Shown one piece after another: positions 22,180 through 34,172 of a stretch of DNA of 64,000 nt. The position numbers were made by a program, and so were the translations under genes. The notes below the pieces were generated by a model. That model was not told the DNA's origin. It made no database searches and saw nothing but the letters and a program-made list of their open reading frames with translations. This DNA is from Phoenix dactylifera (lineage: Eukaryota > Streptophyta > Magnoliopsida > Arecales > Arecaceae). Location: NCBI RefSeq assembly GCF_009389715.1, contig NW_024067781.1, positions 1-64,000 on the forward strand, in the 5' to 3' direction. Numbering within the stretch: position 1 is the first letter of the stretch; the number at the start of each line of letters is the position of its first letter.

Positions 22180-24303
22180 CCATATCCTAATACCAAGCTT
22201 ATCTATAGCGATACATAACCTGGCTGTGCAATGGATTTGAGGTATTCCGGGCTATTTATCAAAACTAACTATTTTAGTGGGGGATCCAAGCCTTTTCCAA
22301 GACATACCATTTATGGGTGCACAAATTTAACATGTCAGTTGATCAAACTAAAGAGGTTTCACTGTATATACAACTAATTTTACATTAAAAAGACCTTGCA
22401 AATTTTTTTCGCTCTGCAGAGCTGCACATCGAGTCCATAATTAGCTCAACCTTCTCTCTACCAGCCCAGGATGGTGTAGAAGATCAACCATGCATGCAGT
22501 GTTTGCAATTGTATATGTGAGGTAATCACACAATGGTTAGTGTATATATATTCTGTTTTGATAGCATACAAGGTTATTTTATCCTTTCTGTAATAAATTC
22601 TAGATGAATTCAGTAAGTTAGTTGGCAATAATATCAAATAACAGCAGTGGAGGTCATTTGATACCTCTGCCATTATCTTTTTTATATATTCTAGCTAGTT
22701 GAGAATTGTATTCTGAACATTGTGTGATCTTTGATTTCGTTAGTTAATGCATTATAGAGGGGCATCTATTGATTCTTATGAGTGATAGGGAGGCCACAAG
22801 CATCTTTTCCGAAAAGCACATCTCCAGACATTTTTATGCCTTTCTTTACATATGCAATGTAAGCATGGTCATATTATGGATATTCTCACAATAAAATAAA
22901 TTTCTCTCTGTATAGTTTGTGAATGTGTCAGACAACTTGTCCCATTACTTGGTACATGTTTATGCTGACAAAAGAATAAATAACCTTTGAACAAAATTGC
23001 AATTAGCATATGTCTAATTAGTTAAAGATCTTGTTACAGAAAAGTACTAAACACACTGCATCAAAAATTCAGTTGATTGCTAATCCAATCTTGGTAATCA
23101 GCCATTACCACTAAATAATTTGATAAACATGAAAGAGGTATAGCAACATTTTTATTTGTTCAAATTTTTAAATTGAAATTACAATTTTTGATAATAATTC
23201 ATTATTTTGTAGGAAGATAAAAATACTGAGTTCAATAATTGCTTGAAGAGATGTATAGGAAGTGCGAATACCTTTTTGAACAAATCTTAGGACATCATAC
23301 TTAGAAAGCAAACAACGTATACGATGATAGTGCATCTTTGGAAAAAAAATGAAGAGAGCACTAGAGATATGGAAAAAGCTTTTAAAAGGATAAAAACAAA
23401 GAAGAAATGATTTGTTTACTTTGGCAATGACATTGATTATCTTATGTTTTTATTAATCATGGTAGTTACAGTTACAGAGTGTCTTTTTATTAGTTTGCAA
23501 TACCTCTTTTGAGGCTTATTGGAAAGGATAAGAAATCTATTACTTGGATAACATGGATGAATTTTATATTTTCTGTTTTTATTGTGTATGCTTTTTATGA
23601 GATGGTCATACCCTGCATGTAGTTAGGTTTTCTTGCTAAATTAGAAAGATGGTTTTCATGTTAATCTGGGAATTTATATTTTGCATGGGAGCTATATATT
23701 TTGCCTCCTTTCAAGCTGCAACACTAATGATTTAGTATCTATGAAAGGAAAGATTGGTTAGTCATGAAGTTGTCTGAGATGTATCTTGAAATTATCAATC
23801 ATCTAGATATGTTCCCTATTCTTGTGCTCATAGGTTTTTTATATAATAAATTGTATAAAGAAGCTCTTATGCCATTCTTGTTCCCCTTTAGTGGTAATTG
23901 TGCAAAATTATCCTTATTCCATGTCTCGTTTATTTTATTAAGGACCTTATTTTGCTACTTAAACAATTGGTTCCCATCAAAAATTTTGTGGTCCTCATAC
24001 TGATCATCATTTTATTTGGTGTACAAAAAAAGTATGATGCCTTTTGTATCTCATAATGTACTAAATGTAGAACATGGTTGAGGCATTTGTCTAGAAATTA
24101 TTCAAGGGGGCATATGTATATACATTGCAGGTACTTTTGTGGAAAGCTTTTATATACAAATTAATCATTTCCTCATTTGCAAATGAAAATTAAATATTGG
24201 GTAGAATTTATATATATATAATGTGCCAAATTAATATACCATCTTCAAACAGCCTCATTATACAAAGATCATTGCTACAAAGAGTACAAAAATCCCATCT
24301 CCA
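22180..24303. other. Intergenic, no gene recognised
   Basis: 3' flank of the PPR gene followed by AT-rich DNA with many stops. No domain or complete element was recognised. Confidence 0.6.
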
Positions 24304-24313
24304 ACTAGAAATT

Positions 24314-24354
24314 CCTTTCTCGGTCTTTTGGCTAAAAGATATGTGTAACATCTC
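24314..24354 (+). pseudogene. U2 snRNA retropseudogene (5' fragment)
   Basis: The 41 bases starting CCTTTCTCGGTCTTTTGGCT closely match the 5' end of U2 snRNA (from about its third or fourth base through the GUGUA branch-recognition neighbourhood) and then stop. The 10 bp ACTAGAAATT flanks both sides (24304-24313 and 24355-24364), as expected for a target-site duplication from LINE-mediated insertion of a truncated RNA. It is too short to be functional. Confidence 0.7.
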
Positions 24355-24364
24355 ACTAGAAATT

Positions 24365-26274
24365 TCTGACTTTTGAGCTTAGTATTTAATATAAAAAATG
24401 TTATGTTCTTGACCTTTGAAATGCTTCCCTCAAATATGTGCATTTTGCACATCCTGTGCTACTCTTATATATAGTTCTATTTATATATTCTTCAATTTTT
24501 AAATTCTTGGATATACGAAACTTTGTTCTATAACTTAAGGGGATAGAAAGAATAAAACTGGCCACATGGTAGAATATGTTTGGTTGTCTATACTTGACTC
24601 AAAGATAAGCATATCTTTTCAATTTTAATCAATCATCATTTTATGATTAACTATCATGTGCTTGTGTTCGTGATTTAATTTTTCATGCATATAATTGGAC
24701 TTTTTATTGATAACCTATTTGAAGTATGGATGATTTTAAGATGATTAATTGTTCAAGATTTATTTGATAGGAACCTGAACCTTGTCTACACCGACCTAAA
24801 CCCGATGCACATGTGTAGGACATGGGTCTCTATGCATGCAAACCGACTCAAACCCAACCTGCTGAGTCTTATAATATTTTACAGTCCCAACATGGACTCA
24901 ATTCGTGGTGTGCCGGATATGAAATGAAATTTAATCTTGAAATCAAAATATGCTGGATATAGATTTACTAAAGCATGGATCCAACTTGCCCAATAGCACC
25001 CATAATATATAGGGATACTAAGTTGTTTACTTGCCTGGTAAAGTTGGTGATTGGTGGGGCTTGGTTGCATGGTGACAGAAGATATCATATTTTAAATAGG
25101 CTCAGCTCAAAGCTTGACTAAAAATAAATATAGTTTAGGCCCGAGGTCTGTCCCTGATCAGTTTTATTGCCGAGCCAGTAATAGAGGTCGGAGAAATATT
25201 TTTTGTGCAAACATAAAAGGGCTCACAGTATTTGAAAAAACAAAACATATCCCACTTGTGAATATACTTTCATGCTTTCCTCATCTTCTCTCATCGCCTG
25301 GTTCCGATCATCACCTGCCATATCTTACTCTTCCTCTCTTCGAAGAACGCCTTCCATCTCCCTCTCCCCCACCCCCATCGAGTGTAGCAAGTTCCTCATC
25401 TCCTCCCCCTTGGCATATGGTGAAACCCTATATCTAACCCCTATACACTCAGTGATCACAGCTGTTGGTTGTTGACATACTGGGAGCTGTTGGTGGTTGT
25501 GATTGGAACTGGGTGGCCTGATGGTGAGATGAAAGAGGAATAGGGGAAGGACCATTGTTATGGATTCACAAGTTGGATAATTTGTTTGTTTGTTTTGTTT
25601 CTTCCTTCCTTTTTCTCTGGTAGATGTTGTATAACAAAATTTGCTTAATTATCTATTTTTACAAAGAAATTAAGGTTGATTTTTTTACAAAATGATAATC
25701 ATCGGGGAATATATATATATATATATCGAGAATTCAGTAATTGTGAAAGTCGAAAATCTTCTAAAAGTGTTTTGTTTGCAAACTATAACGTATGCAAAAT
25801 CAATAATTGATTGAATATTTTATGCAAAATTCACTTCTTTATTTATTTCTTTCACATTATTAAACCTGGTGTTCATGAAGAGAAACAACATTAATTAGTC
25901 TGGGCCCTTTTCTACCCTACATTTCAGCTGTATCTGCATGACTTGGAACGCACCATGTAGAAACAAATACATTTTCTTAAAAAAAATCAGACACCATCTG
26001 TTTCCAATGTTAGTTTGTGCATAACATGAATTTTGTATGACCGTCCTGACCGTCCATGACGCAAGATGTGGAGAAGTTTTGTTGACATTATTCAGTAAAA
26101 TTTATCAATCCATCTTAATCAAGTTTGCAACTTTCAATTAATTATGATACAATCAACAGAATAAATAATGGTGAGCATGTGGTTCTTGTAATTGCTACAC
26201 TTCATCCACCTTCCCTAGAGTTTGTGCAAGAAGCTAAGAGAGGGGATTCCAATTCAATCTGCTGCTTGAACAAA
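24365..26274. other. Intergenic, no gene recognised
   Basis: AT-rich DNA with a CT-rich patch at about 25270-25420 and a short (AT)n run near 25710-25726. No coding sequence is supported. Confidence 0.55.
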
Positions 26275-26592
26275 ATGGGGAGCAGTCCATCACCACTAAT
26301 CCCTTCCTTAATGATCTTAATCTTGGGATTAATCATTGGAGGCCCTGCTATATTGGACAGCATCACCCAGCTACTCGAAGCAGTCGAAATTTCAAACACT
26401 ATGCTATTAATATTTCCACTCATTCTTTTACTAGCAATCCATCTCCTAAGTGTGTTCTTCCCCTCCAGCCCATGGTCTCATGGAAGCAAGCAATGGAATG
26501 GTTCAAGCAACTATGATGGAGAGGGTAATGGCTTGGGCACTCTACTCCTTTTGGTACTCTTCTTGGTTCTCTATAACTTTTTTGTAAGTTGA
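26275..26592 (+). CDS. Small conserved-looking membrane protein, function unknown
   Basis: 105 residues from ATGGGGAGC. An in-frame ATG 150 bases upstream exists, but the intervening residues look like UTR. Three hydrophobic segments are seen: about residues 8-29 (IPSLMILILGLIIGGPAIL), 40-62 (NTMLLIFPLILLLAIHLLSVFF) and 86-104 (GTLLLLVLFLVLYNFF). They are joined by a Ser/Pro/Gly-rich hydrophilic loop (PSSPWSHGSKQWNGSSNYDG). The clean alternation and an intact ORF in AT-rich DNA argue for a real gene. It resembles small unnamed plant transmembrane proteins, but I cannot assign a role. It stands alone, with no close neighbour. Confidence 0.65.
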   Translation: MGSSPSPLIPSLMILILGLIIGGPAILDSITQLLEAVEISNTMLLIFPLILLLAIHLLSVFFPSSPWSHGSKQWNGSSNYDGEGNGLGTLLLLVLFLVLYNFFVS

Positions 26593-28796
26593 GCTGGAAT
26601 TGCATGTTCTGTACAACTAAAAGTATTTTCCTGGTTGTATCACAAAAGTCCATGTCAAATGAAACTTGAAAGTGTGGCGTTCTATTTAATGGGTTATTGT
26701 ATAAATGACAAAAACTGAAGCAACTAAAAGAAAAACAAATATCACTAGATTTAAAGATTCCAAGGGGAGCTGTAATCAATTGGGGCTGAAAGGTCTTTAG
26801 GGTCGATTAATTCAGTGAACTTCTTGTAGTTTCGATCTCATTGTGTGCAGAACTTGAGCTAAAACAACTAAAACCTCGTGCCCGAGTAGATATAATAAGA
26901 GAGCAAGTTTGTCAAGAAAAACAAAAGGTGAAGATGAAAGGACTCTAGATCTGTAGGAGTTGATACATATGCAAATATTTTTTTGCCCAATTTTGTTAGT
27001 TTATGAGGGGGCTTTCCTCTGTGTTGTTCAAAAACTTAGTCCGTTAAAGAGAAGAGCGAACATTCCCATGATCTCTAGTAGACCACACATGGTAGTATGT
27101 GTCAGCTATCGGTCAAGAGCACATAAAATATCACAAAAGCTACTAATGATGGATCGACAGCATTAGGTATGCATCTTCTCCTACTTCCTTTTTTTTTTTT
27201 TCTACAACAGGTGATTCATACAATACGTTTACGGATATACCCAATAAATCTTTGCATGATTAAATGAGAACTGATATTGTATATTAGTTTTATTATATAT
27301 ATATGATGGACAAAATTGGTACTAGACAAATAAGCATCATACATTCAAAACATGTCCATTGAAAATTCTGAAAGAGTATGTATAACTAAAAATTAGAAAT
27401 AAAATAACAAAACTGAAAAAATTGTATGTTTTCTAAAACAAAAATACATATAGAAGAGGCAAGAATAAAAAATGGTAGCCATTAGACATCACAATTATCA
27501 ACAATATATTATATCTCTAATTCATAATACAAAGATTTTTTAAATAAGGATAACTTGTGATTAAACTGAAAAATCTGTGTATAATTTGATAATAATTAAA
27601 AAGTTCTAGTTCGATTAATTTACAGAGAATAATCTAAAGAATCATTTGGCCCAAAGGAAAATCAAGAATAATTCAAGAAAGTTTCAATAACTGAATGAAT
27701 GTTACTATTGTATCTTTTTAGGTCCAAAAACGAGATCATCCAGGGCTCCCTAACTGTTTATCTTTTCTTGCAAGATCAATAATTAAAGGAATTATTTAAT
27801 AAAAAAATTGCTATAATAATTTTGAACTGAAAAATACTCCAACTTGATTTCATCTATCATTTTTTATTAGAAATTCCTTTCCACTTTTCATGTAACACAT
27901 AACTAATTCTTATTGAATATTATAATATTGATTTAAATAGTTCTAGAAAAGGGGGAAAAAATTAATATGTTCCATCTTCCTCTTGATCAGTGCTAATTCT
28001 CCACCACCTCTTCTCTCTAACATCCACTGATTTATGGAGGAAAAAAAAAAAGAAAACTCAGCTATCAAAAATGTGAAAATAATTCCAATCCCAAAAACTA
28101 ATTATTAAAAAACAAACTTACATGCGCTGCTCCTCTTTGTTCATGCTAACTCTCCATTCTCCTCTCTCGTCTTCACTACTTTAGGAAGGAAAATTGTTGG
28201 CTATTAAAAAAGAAAATGAGATACAATTGGATTCTAATCACTATTCTTTCAGGGAAGCAAGTTTCCAGTGCCCTTTCTCCCTCTCTTAACTGAATCCTAA
28301 TTAATTCTAATATCTTTTTCTAAGGATGACAATATAAGGAAAAAAATCCCACTATTCACTTACATATTTATTTATTTTTTTTTTTGCTTGAACATGCGTC
28401 ACACATCTTCACTTGCCAGCTAGTGAAAAAAGTATGAGAGCTCCTCTTTTTTTTTTTTGGGTAAGTTCAAATGCTCTACTTCTATTAATGCATAAGATTT
28501 GGATTGATTATATAATATCAGTAAATGCTGTAAGCATTGGTTACATACGACATTCATCACTTCAATGTTTCTGGTTGTACATAGGTCGGCTATATGTTAA
28601 ACTTCCACGCCCCAAACAAGCAAACAAACAAACAAAATAAAAAAACCACAACCACCAAAAGTAAAAGAAAAGGGAAAAGAAAAAGCGCTACACTTAAGCA
28701 TGGCATTACATGCTTACACTTAAGCAGGGCAATGAGGAATACTTCAGCCAATTTGCCGACTATTTGACAAGTAACGGTTCTAAAGAAGCCAAACTA
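26593..28796. other. Intergenic, no gene recognised
   Basis: AT-rich, with repeated homopolymer runs. Nothing supported. Confidence 0.6.
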
Positions 28797-29650
28797 CCAA
28801 GTCAAACAACATCATGAATCTTGATGTTCTCATCAAGCATCAAATTTAAAGAGATCTCTGCAGCAGTGTCCCTAGGGGCAACGAGGCATAACATGATGCC
28901 AACTGAAAAAAACACAAGTTTAGCAGCACAACAGAAGAACAAAAATTGGTAAAATTGATAAAATTTATTAAAAAACAAAATTCCTTTGATAATTGCCAAA
29001 ATTTATAAATACTTGATTGATGTTCTTGGAGCCTTTCTAAAAAAACTGCCAGTAACCCAACCTCACTACAACACTCCAAATTTACAAACACATACATCTG
29101 AAAGAAAAATACAAAACAAGAAACAAGAAATTCACAAGCAACTCTGATTTTTGCTTATAACAAAATTTTAAAAAAGAATGTTTCAGCAATGTACATCAAA
29201 GCGCTGCAGTATCCAGGCCGATGTAACATGTTGTTTTGATTCTGAGATCAGGTGGATGAGGTACTGTACAGGTCTCTCACCAATGCTTTATATACAGCGA
29301 TATTGTGGTGCCTTTCAGCATAAAGCAGAAGACGAAGAATATCAAGTTAGTAAAATTATAGATAAACGAAATAACATTAAAAACAAAAAAATTATGTGAA
29401 TAAGACAAGCCTTGATATTAGAATCTGCTTCTATTATTTGGTTTTCAAGTGTACTGGGAACAGGCACAGAGACCTTTCCGATAGTATCAAAAGGCCTATC
29501 AATGAAATAGAACCATGAGCATCTCATGGTTCTCCAGGAAGACCTTCCAAGAAAACTCACATTTAATAGCAGGATGGCCTCTTGATTTATAGAAAGTTTC
29601 CATTATTGGTCCTATTTACTGGAAATATAAAGAATATAACCATCGACACA
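28797..29650 (-). pseudogene. Exon-like remnants of an unidentified gene
   Basis: Three minus-strand stretches look coding but do not join. One runs from an acceptor near 29629 (TATTTCCAG) through codons including KSRGHPAIKCEFSWKVFLENHEML, then needs a frame change to continue as IDRPFDTIGKVSVPVP. One near 29295-29340 reads RLLLYAERHHNIAVYKAL before a GTGAGA donor. The last, 28815-28910, reads GIMLCLVAPRDTAAEISLNL and ends IKIHDVV-stop after a TTTTTTCAG acceptor. Frame breaks suggest a pseudogene or a misjoined gene. I do not recognise the family. Confidence 0.3.
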
Positions 29651-29886
29651 TGAAAACCAAACAATGAAAGGAAAAAATGGAAATTTTAAGCTTAATGCTC
29701 TCTATCATATTCTCATCTGCTTTATCTTCTATTTACCTTCTTCTCTGATGACACTGCAATATGTTGAACAATGGAGCAGTTGAGTAGCAGAACTTGCTTG
29801 ATGAAGCAAAGCCTTCAAAACACCAAAGAAATATGACAAAAGCATGGGTCAAATGCAATGCTCTGTTCAACAGCCAAATGACTTTT

Positions 29887-32800
29887 CTAATCTGAAAGCA
29901 TTTCTTCCAAATCTGGAACTTCAGATCTGATGAGGAGGTCATGTTCCTGGTCTGTGCCACTGGGTAAACTCCCCAGAGGAGTATTTTCTCCATAATCCAG
30001 GTCCCTCCAGTCAGACTCCTCATCACTAGGAAGATTCTCCGTCGTTTCCCTGCTACTTGAATAACCCTTTCCATTTCTAATTTCAACTTTTGGTTCAATA
30101 CGTGAGGTAATTCCTGATGCTTCCTTGGAATTTTCACATATACATGTTGAAGGGTTTTCATGAAATTCACCTCTACCAGGTCTGACCTCTTTGGGCTCCC
30201 CCATGAATCCCTTTTGATAAGTGCGGACCTTCGATGCAAACGCATCCCAGGTCATGCTGGTTCGGTTCAGAAACAGAGAGTACAGTTTCTTAGCATTTGG
30301 CCGTATGGTCCTCTTATGTCCAAAATATCTCCTACAATAAAATTATAGACCATATACAATCAGAACTTATGGGATCATTTTCCATAACTGCAATGAAAAA
30401 TGGAAACATACCTCCGACCAGCCAACATCCTAGCCATGTTCCCATTATTGTTTGTTACGAATACATCGCTTCCATCACATACAATGAAATCAAGAGCAGC
30501 CATGCGTGATGAAAATCCTGCAAATGGTGCCAACTCCTCCTTTCTTGCCAAAGTTTCTTTTGAATGAAAATTAGGAAAGAGTGCCTTCAGAGGTGCCAAT
30601 GTCTCCTCTCCGCCATATACCTCACCAGATGCCACATAGATGTGAACATCCTTGCCAAAGCCCAATGCTCTCAGCACAAGGCCCACTTCTTCAGGTGTTA
30701 GTGGACATTTACCATGTTTGCGTTCCTTGTCTGGGTTGCTAGTCTGCACATAAAATTATAAAGTAACTACAGCGTACAAGAGCAGCCAGGTAATAATTAT
30801 TAAGTAAGACCCTCATTAGAAAGGATATAGTTCTGCATTACATGTAAGGTTTTCCACCTCTTGCGAATGGCACCCAGTTCTGTCCTTTCCTTTTCTCCTC
30901 CTCCATAATAGCACCCAGAGAAGGCAAGCATATCAGGTTCAAATCTGCCACAATGAACATTTACACATATCATAGAACATTCTATAGTGAATCCTTGGCT
31001 AATGAAGGATCCTAATTGCATGTCAATAGTAATGGATTATGGACCAATTAAAAAGAAAGGGTTCTGCCACAAGTACCACCTCTATTTTGTGGATGAGAGG
31101 AATGACAATACATAGAACACATTTTCTCATTTCTCCAACAAAATAGAGTAATTTAATACATGTACATTTAATCCTTTAGTTTAAATAGGGTAGCTCTTTT
31201 ATCATATAATCACCTGTTTGCCATAGATTTTGTAGAGAAATTTCACAAGGTATTTCGTAGAAAAAATTATTTTCAACATCAACGCCTAACTTTAAAGAAT
31301 GAGTTTGTGATATCATGTGTGTAAATGACTAAATCACCCTTTCCTTGCTACTGTCAGGTAGGTTATGGCTCACAATTTGCTTCAAACCTGTAATTTCTTG
31401 ACCAGAGATGATTCTTTTGATCAGTAATAGTAAGGTATCTCAAATCGAGAGAATGATCAAAAAGGAGAAACATAATAGAGGAGCAAAGGAATAAATTGAA
31501 GAAAAACAAGTGACATAATGGTGGAGCAAAGATTAGTAAAGAAAGTTGTTGCAGGTTTCAGAAATTTTAGAATCAGAAGGTTCACTGTTTACTACCAAGG
31601 GTACAAGGAAGGAAAAGTTGGCAGTAAAGAGAGTACGAAAGAAACCTTATGACTTACACTGGTAAATATAAGACATAGTTGACCTACATAATGCAACTTG
31701 CCTTATTTAACCATCAGTTTTTCAACGGAAGGGACAACCAGTCCAATAGCAAGGGAAAGATGTAAGTACGTCTTAAATACCAGCATTTGCAAGTGGAACT
31801 CAGCAATATGTATCTTCAAATTCTAGAAGATCTTATCATGCTAAAACCAAAGAAGATTGGAGAAGGAACCAAAGCAAAATAGAAAATGAAAGGACAATGA
31901 GACAACGATGGATTGTGTTGTTCACAATTTATATTTGGCACAGCGAATGGTAACAGGATCAGAACCTGTGAAATGATTCCTTTATTATTGATGTAGCAAT
32001 CCATATTTTTAAGCACAGAGCACTAAATCGCTTGAAGAGCTATGCCACAGATCTACATTGAACTACTTAGGTCAACCTGCAACCACATTAAAAGCTTACC
32101 TCAGGTGAAGGGCAATAAAGTGCTTGCTTTTTGCCTTCATTCTATGAATCAGTCCCTCACCCATTTCTTGTATAGGATCTGTAAATCTAAGGGCATGATA
32201 ATTAACTCTACATCTCAGTTTCTGAAGATCAATCTCCAACTTGTTTGAAAGCCTATAGTCGAACTTCGTTAGCTGAACAATCTGCATCATCATGAGAGAA
32301 AGATGTTGGTTTCACATGCATTCAAAAGTTCAAAGAACAAGCAGGTACTTCTTCTCTATGGGACACGTGTAAGCCAGAAGAAATAGGAAACCATAAAGCA
32401 GTGATTAAATCATTAAACCAAAGTCAAAGCCTTTTGAACATCATCAAAAAAAAATCTTCTCCATTACAATAGCTTTGGGGAGTGGGGAAATAAAGCACAT
32501 ACACAGTAATCGCATAAATATGCATTCTTGATGTCTATTTATGTACATGAGAAGACCTTATATTTTGCAGTAATGCTTTGGAGTAAAAAAAAGATGTACT
32601 TTTAGAAGTTCAGCATAACACCTTGCTCAGCCTTAACCAACTAGCCCTGTTCCATGTTATAGGAATTGGCTTTATGGAAGGTTTACTAAAATTTGAAGAA
32701 TGGATGAGGAGTAGTTCTCAACCTGACAACAACCCTCAATAAGTGCAAATTTTAACTACAATTAAAAATTACAATTTCATGAACTATCACTTGAATCATA

Positions 32801-34109
32801 CTACATATCTAAACATGTATTCAAAATCAATTTGACCACCAATAAATTGAAAAAGCTTTTAAATCTCAGAATTATAATTCCTAAGCTAATATAGTATGGC
32901 AATTTTGTATCAACTTACTACAAAACAAGTTTAATTAAGCAAGTTTAATATATTCTAGTTTACAGTTTCTTCCACATGCTGCTCAAAATTTCCTCATTTA
33001 GTCAGATGCCCAATACATCTGTAGTGATCAGCCACTAAGCTGTCAAACTCAGATTATCCATGAAAAGCATAATCATGCCCTCTTGTAAATGATATATAAG
33101 ACTGGCCATAAACCCATCCACAATGGGATAAGAGTATGCATCTAACAGAAATAGAAATAATAACCAGAATATGTGGTTCAATCTCATGCAACAATACTTC
33201 AAACAAGAATTAATAATGCATTATGTATGTCAAATTATACATCATTTATGATATACTATGTTGGTTCAGCCTATGCAAAAATAAGATTGAAACTAAATTA
33301 TACAAATATGACAAAGTATGAGTTGCGTCCATAGGTGTATCAAGTCTTCTACCAAATTGCCTCTAGGAAAATTTTAAACAAGAAAATATTTTAATGGAAT
33401 CACAGGGTAATTAATAAAAATTATGCCCAGTTGGTCAAGCTGTTCTATTGATCTCTATTGATCTTTTCTCTCCCAAACTCTATTTCCTCGAACTCATTTT
33501 GATTGTTGATTAATCTCAAGCTGTTCTATCTAACCACGTATTTGCACATGGTCATATACTAGTAAAAGAAAAGGTCCACCTTATCTGCTACTTGAATAGA
33601 ATATTATCATGTTGATAGAGAGCCTAGATATAACATATAAGAGATGCATGATAATAACTTAGTTTCATTTATGTTCATGATAGAATGTTCTCTGAGAGAT
33701 TAACCCAATTATGACATCATGTTAGCTGAACTGGAAGAAGCTTTCCATGGAGAAAAGTGTTGGTATTAAATTCGTATATAATTGGAGAAGCAGATCACAA
33801 AATTTTGAAATACAATTATAACTATTTAGCATCATCCTTAAATAGCTCCATCCCCTTTAGAATGCTAGCTTCTCCAGTTCGTATTTCTTCTATCCAGGTT
33901 CTACAAATAAAAATTAGAAAAAAGAGTTTATAATAGGGATACAGAAGATAGGTATGAAGGGTTAGGATTATTATGGATATATCTCATTCAATTTAAGTGA
34001 AAAATACCAAAATTATGACAACGCAGCTGATAGTAAAGATTTGTTGGGCCCTAGACTTCATTAATCCAGTACACCAGGAAGATACAGACACCAAATAAAG
34101 AAGACATAG

Positions 34110-34172
<63 letters not shown>

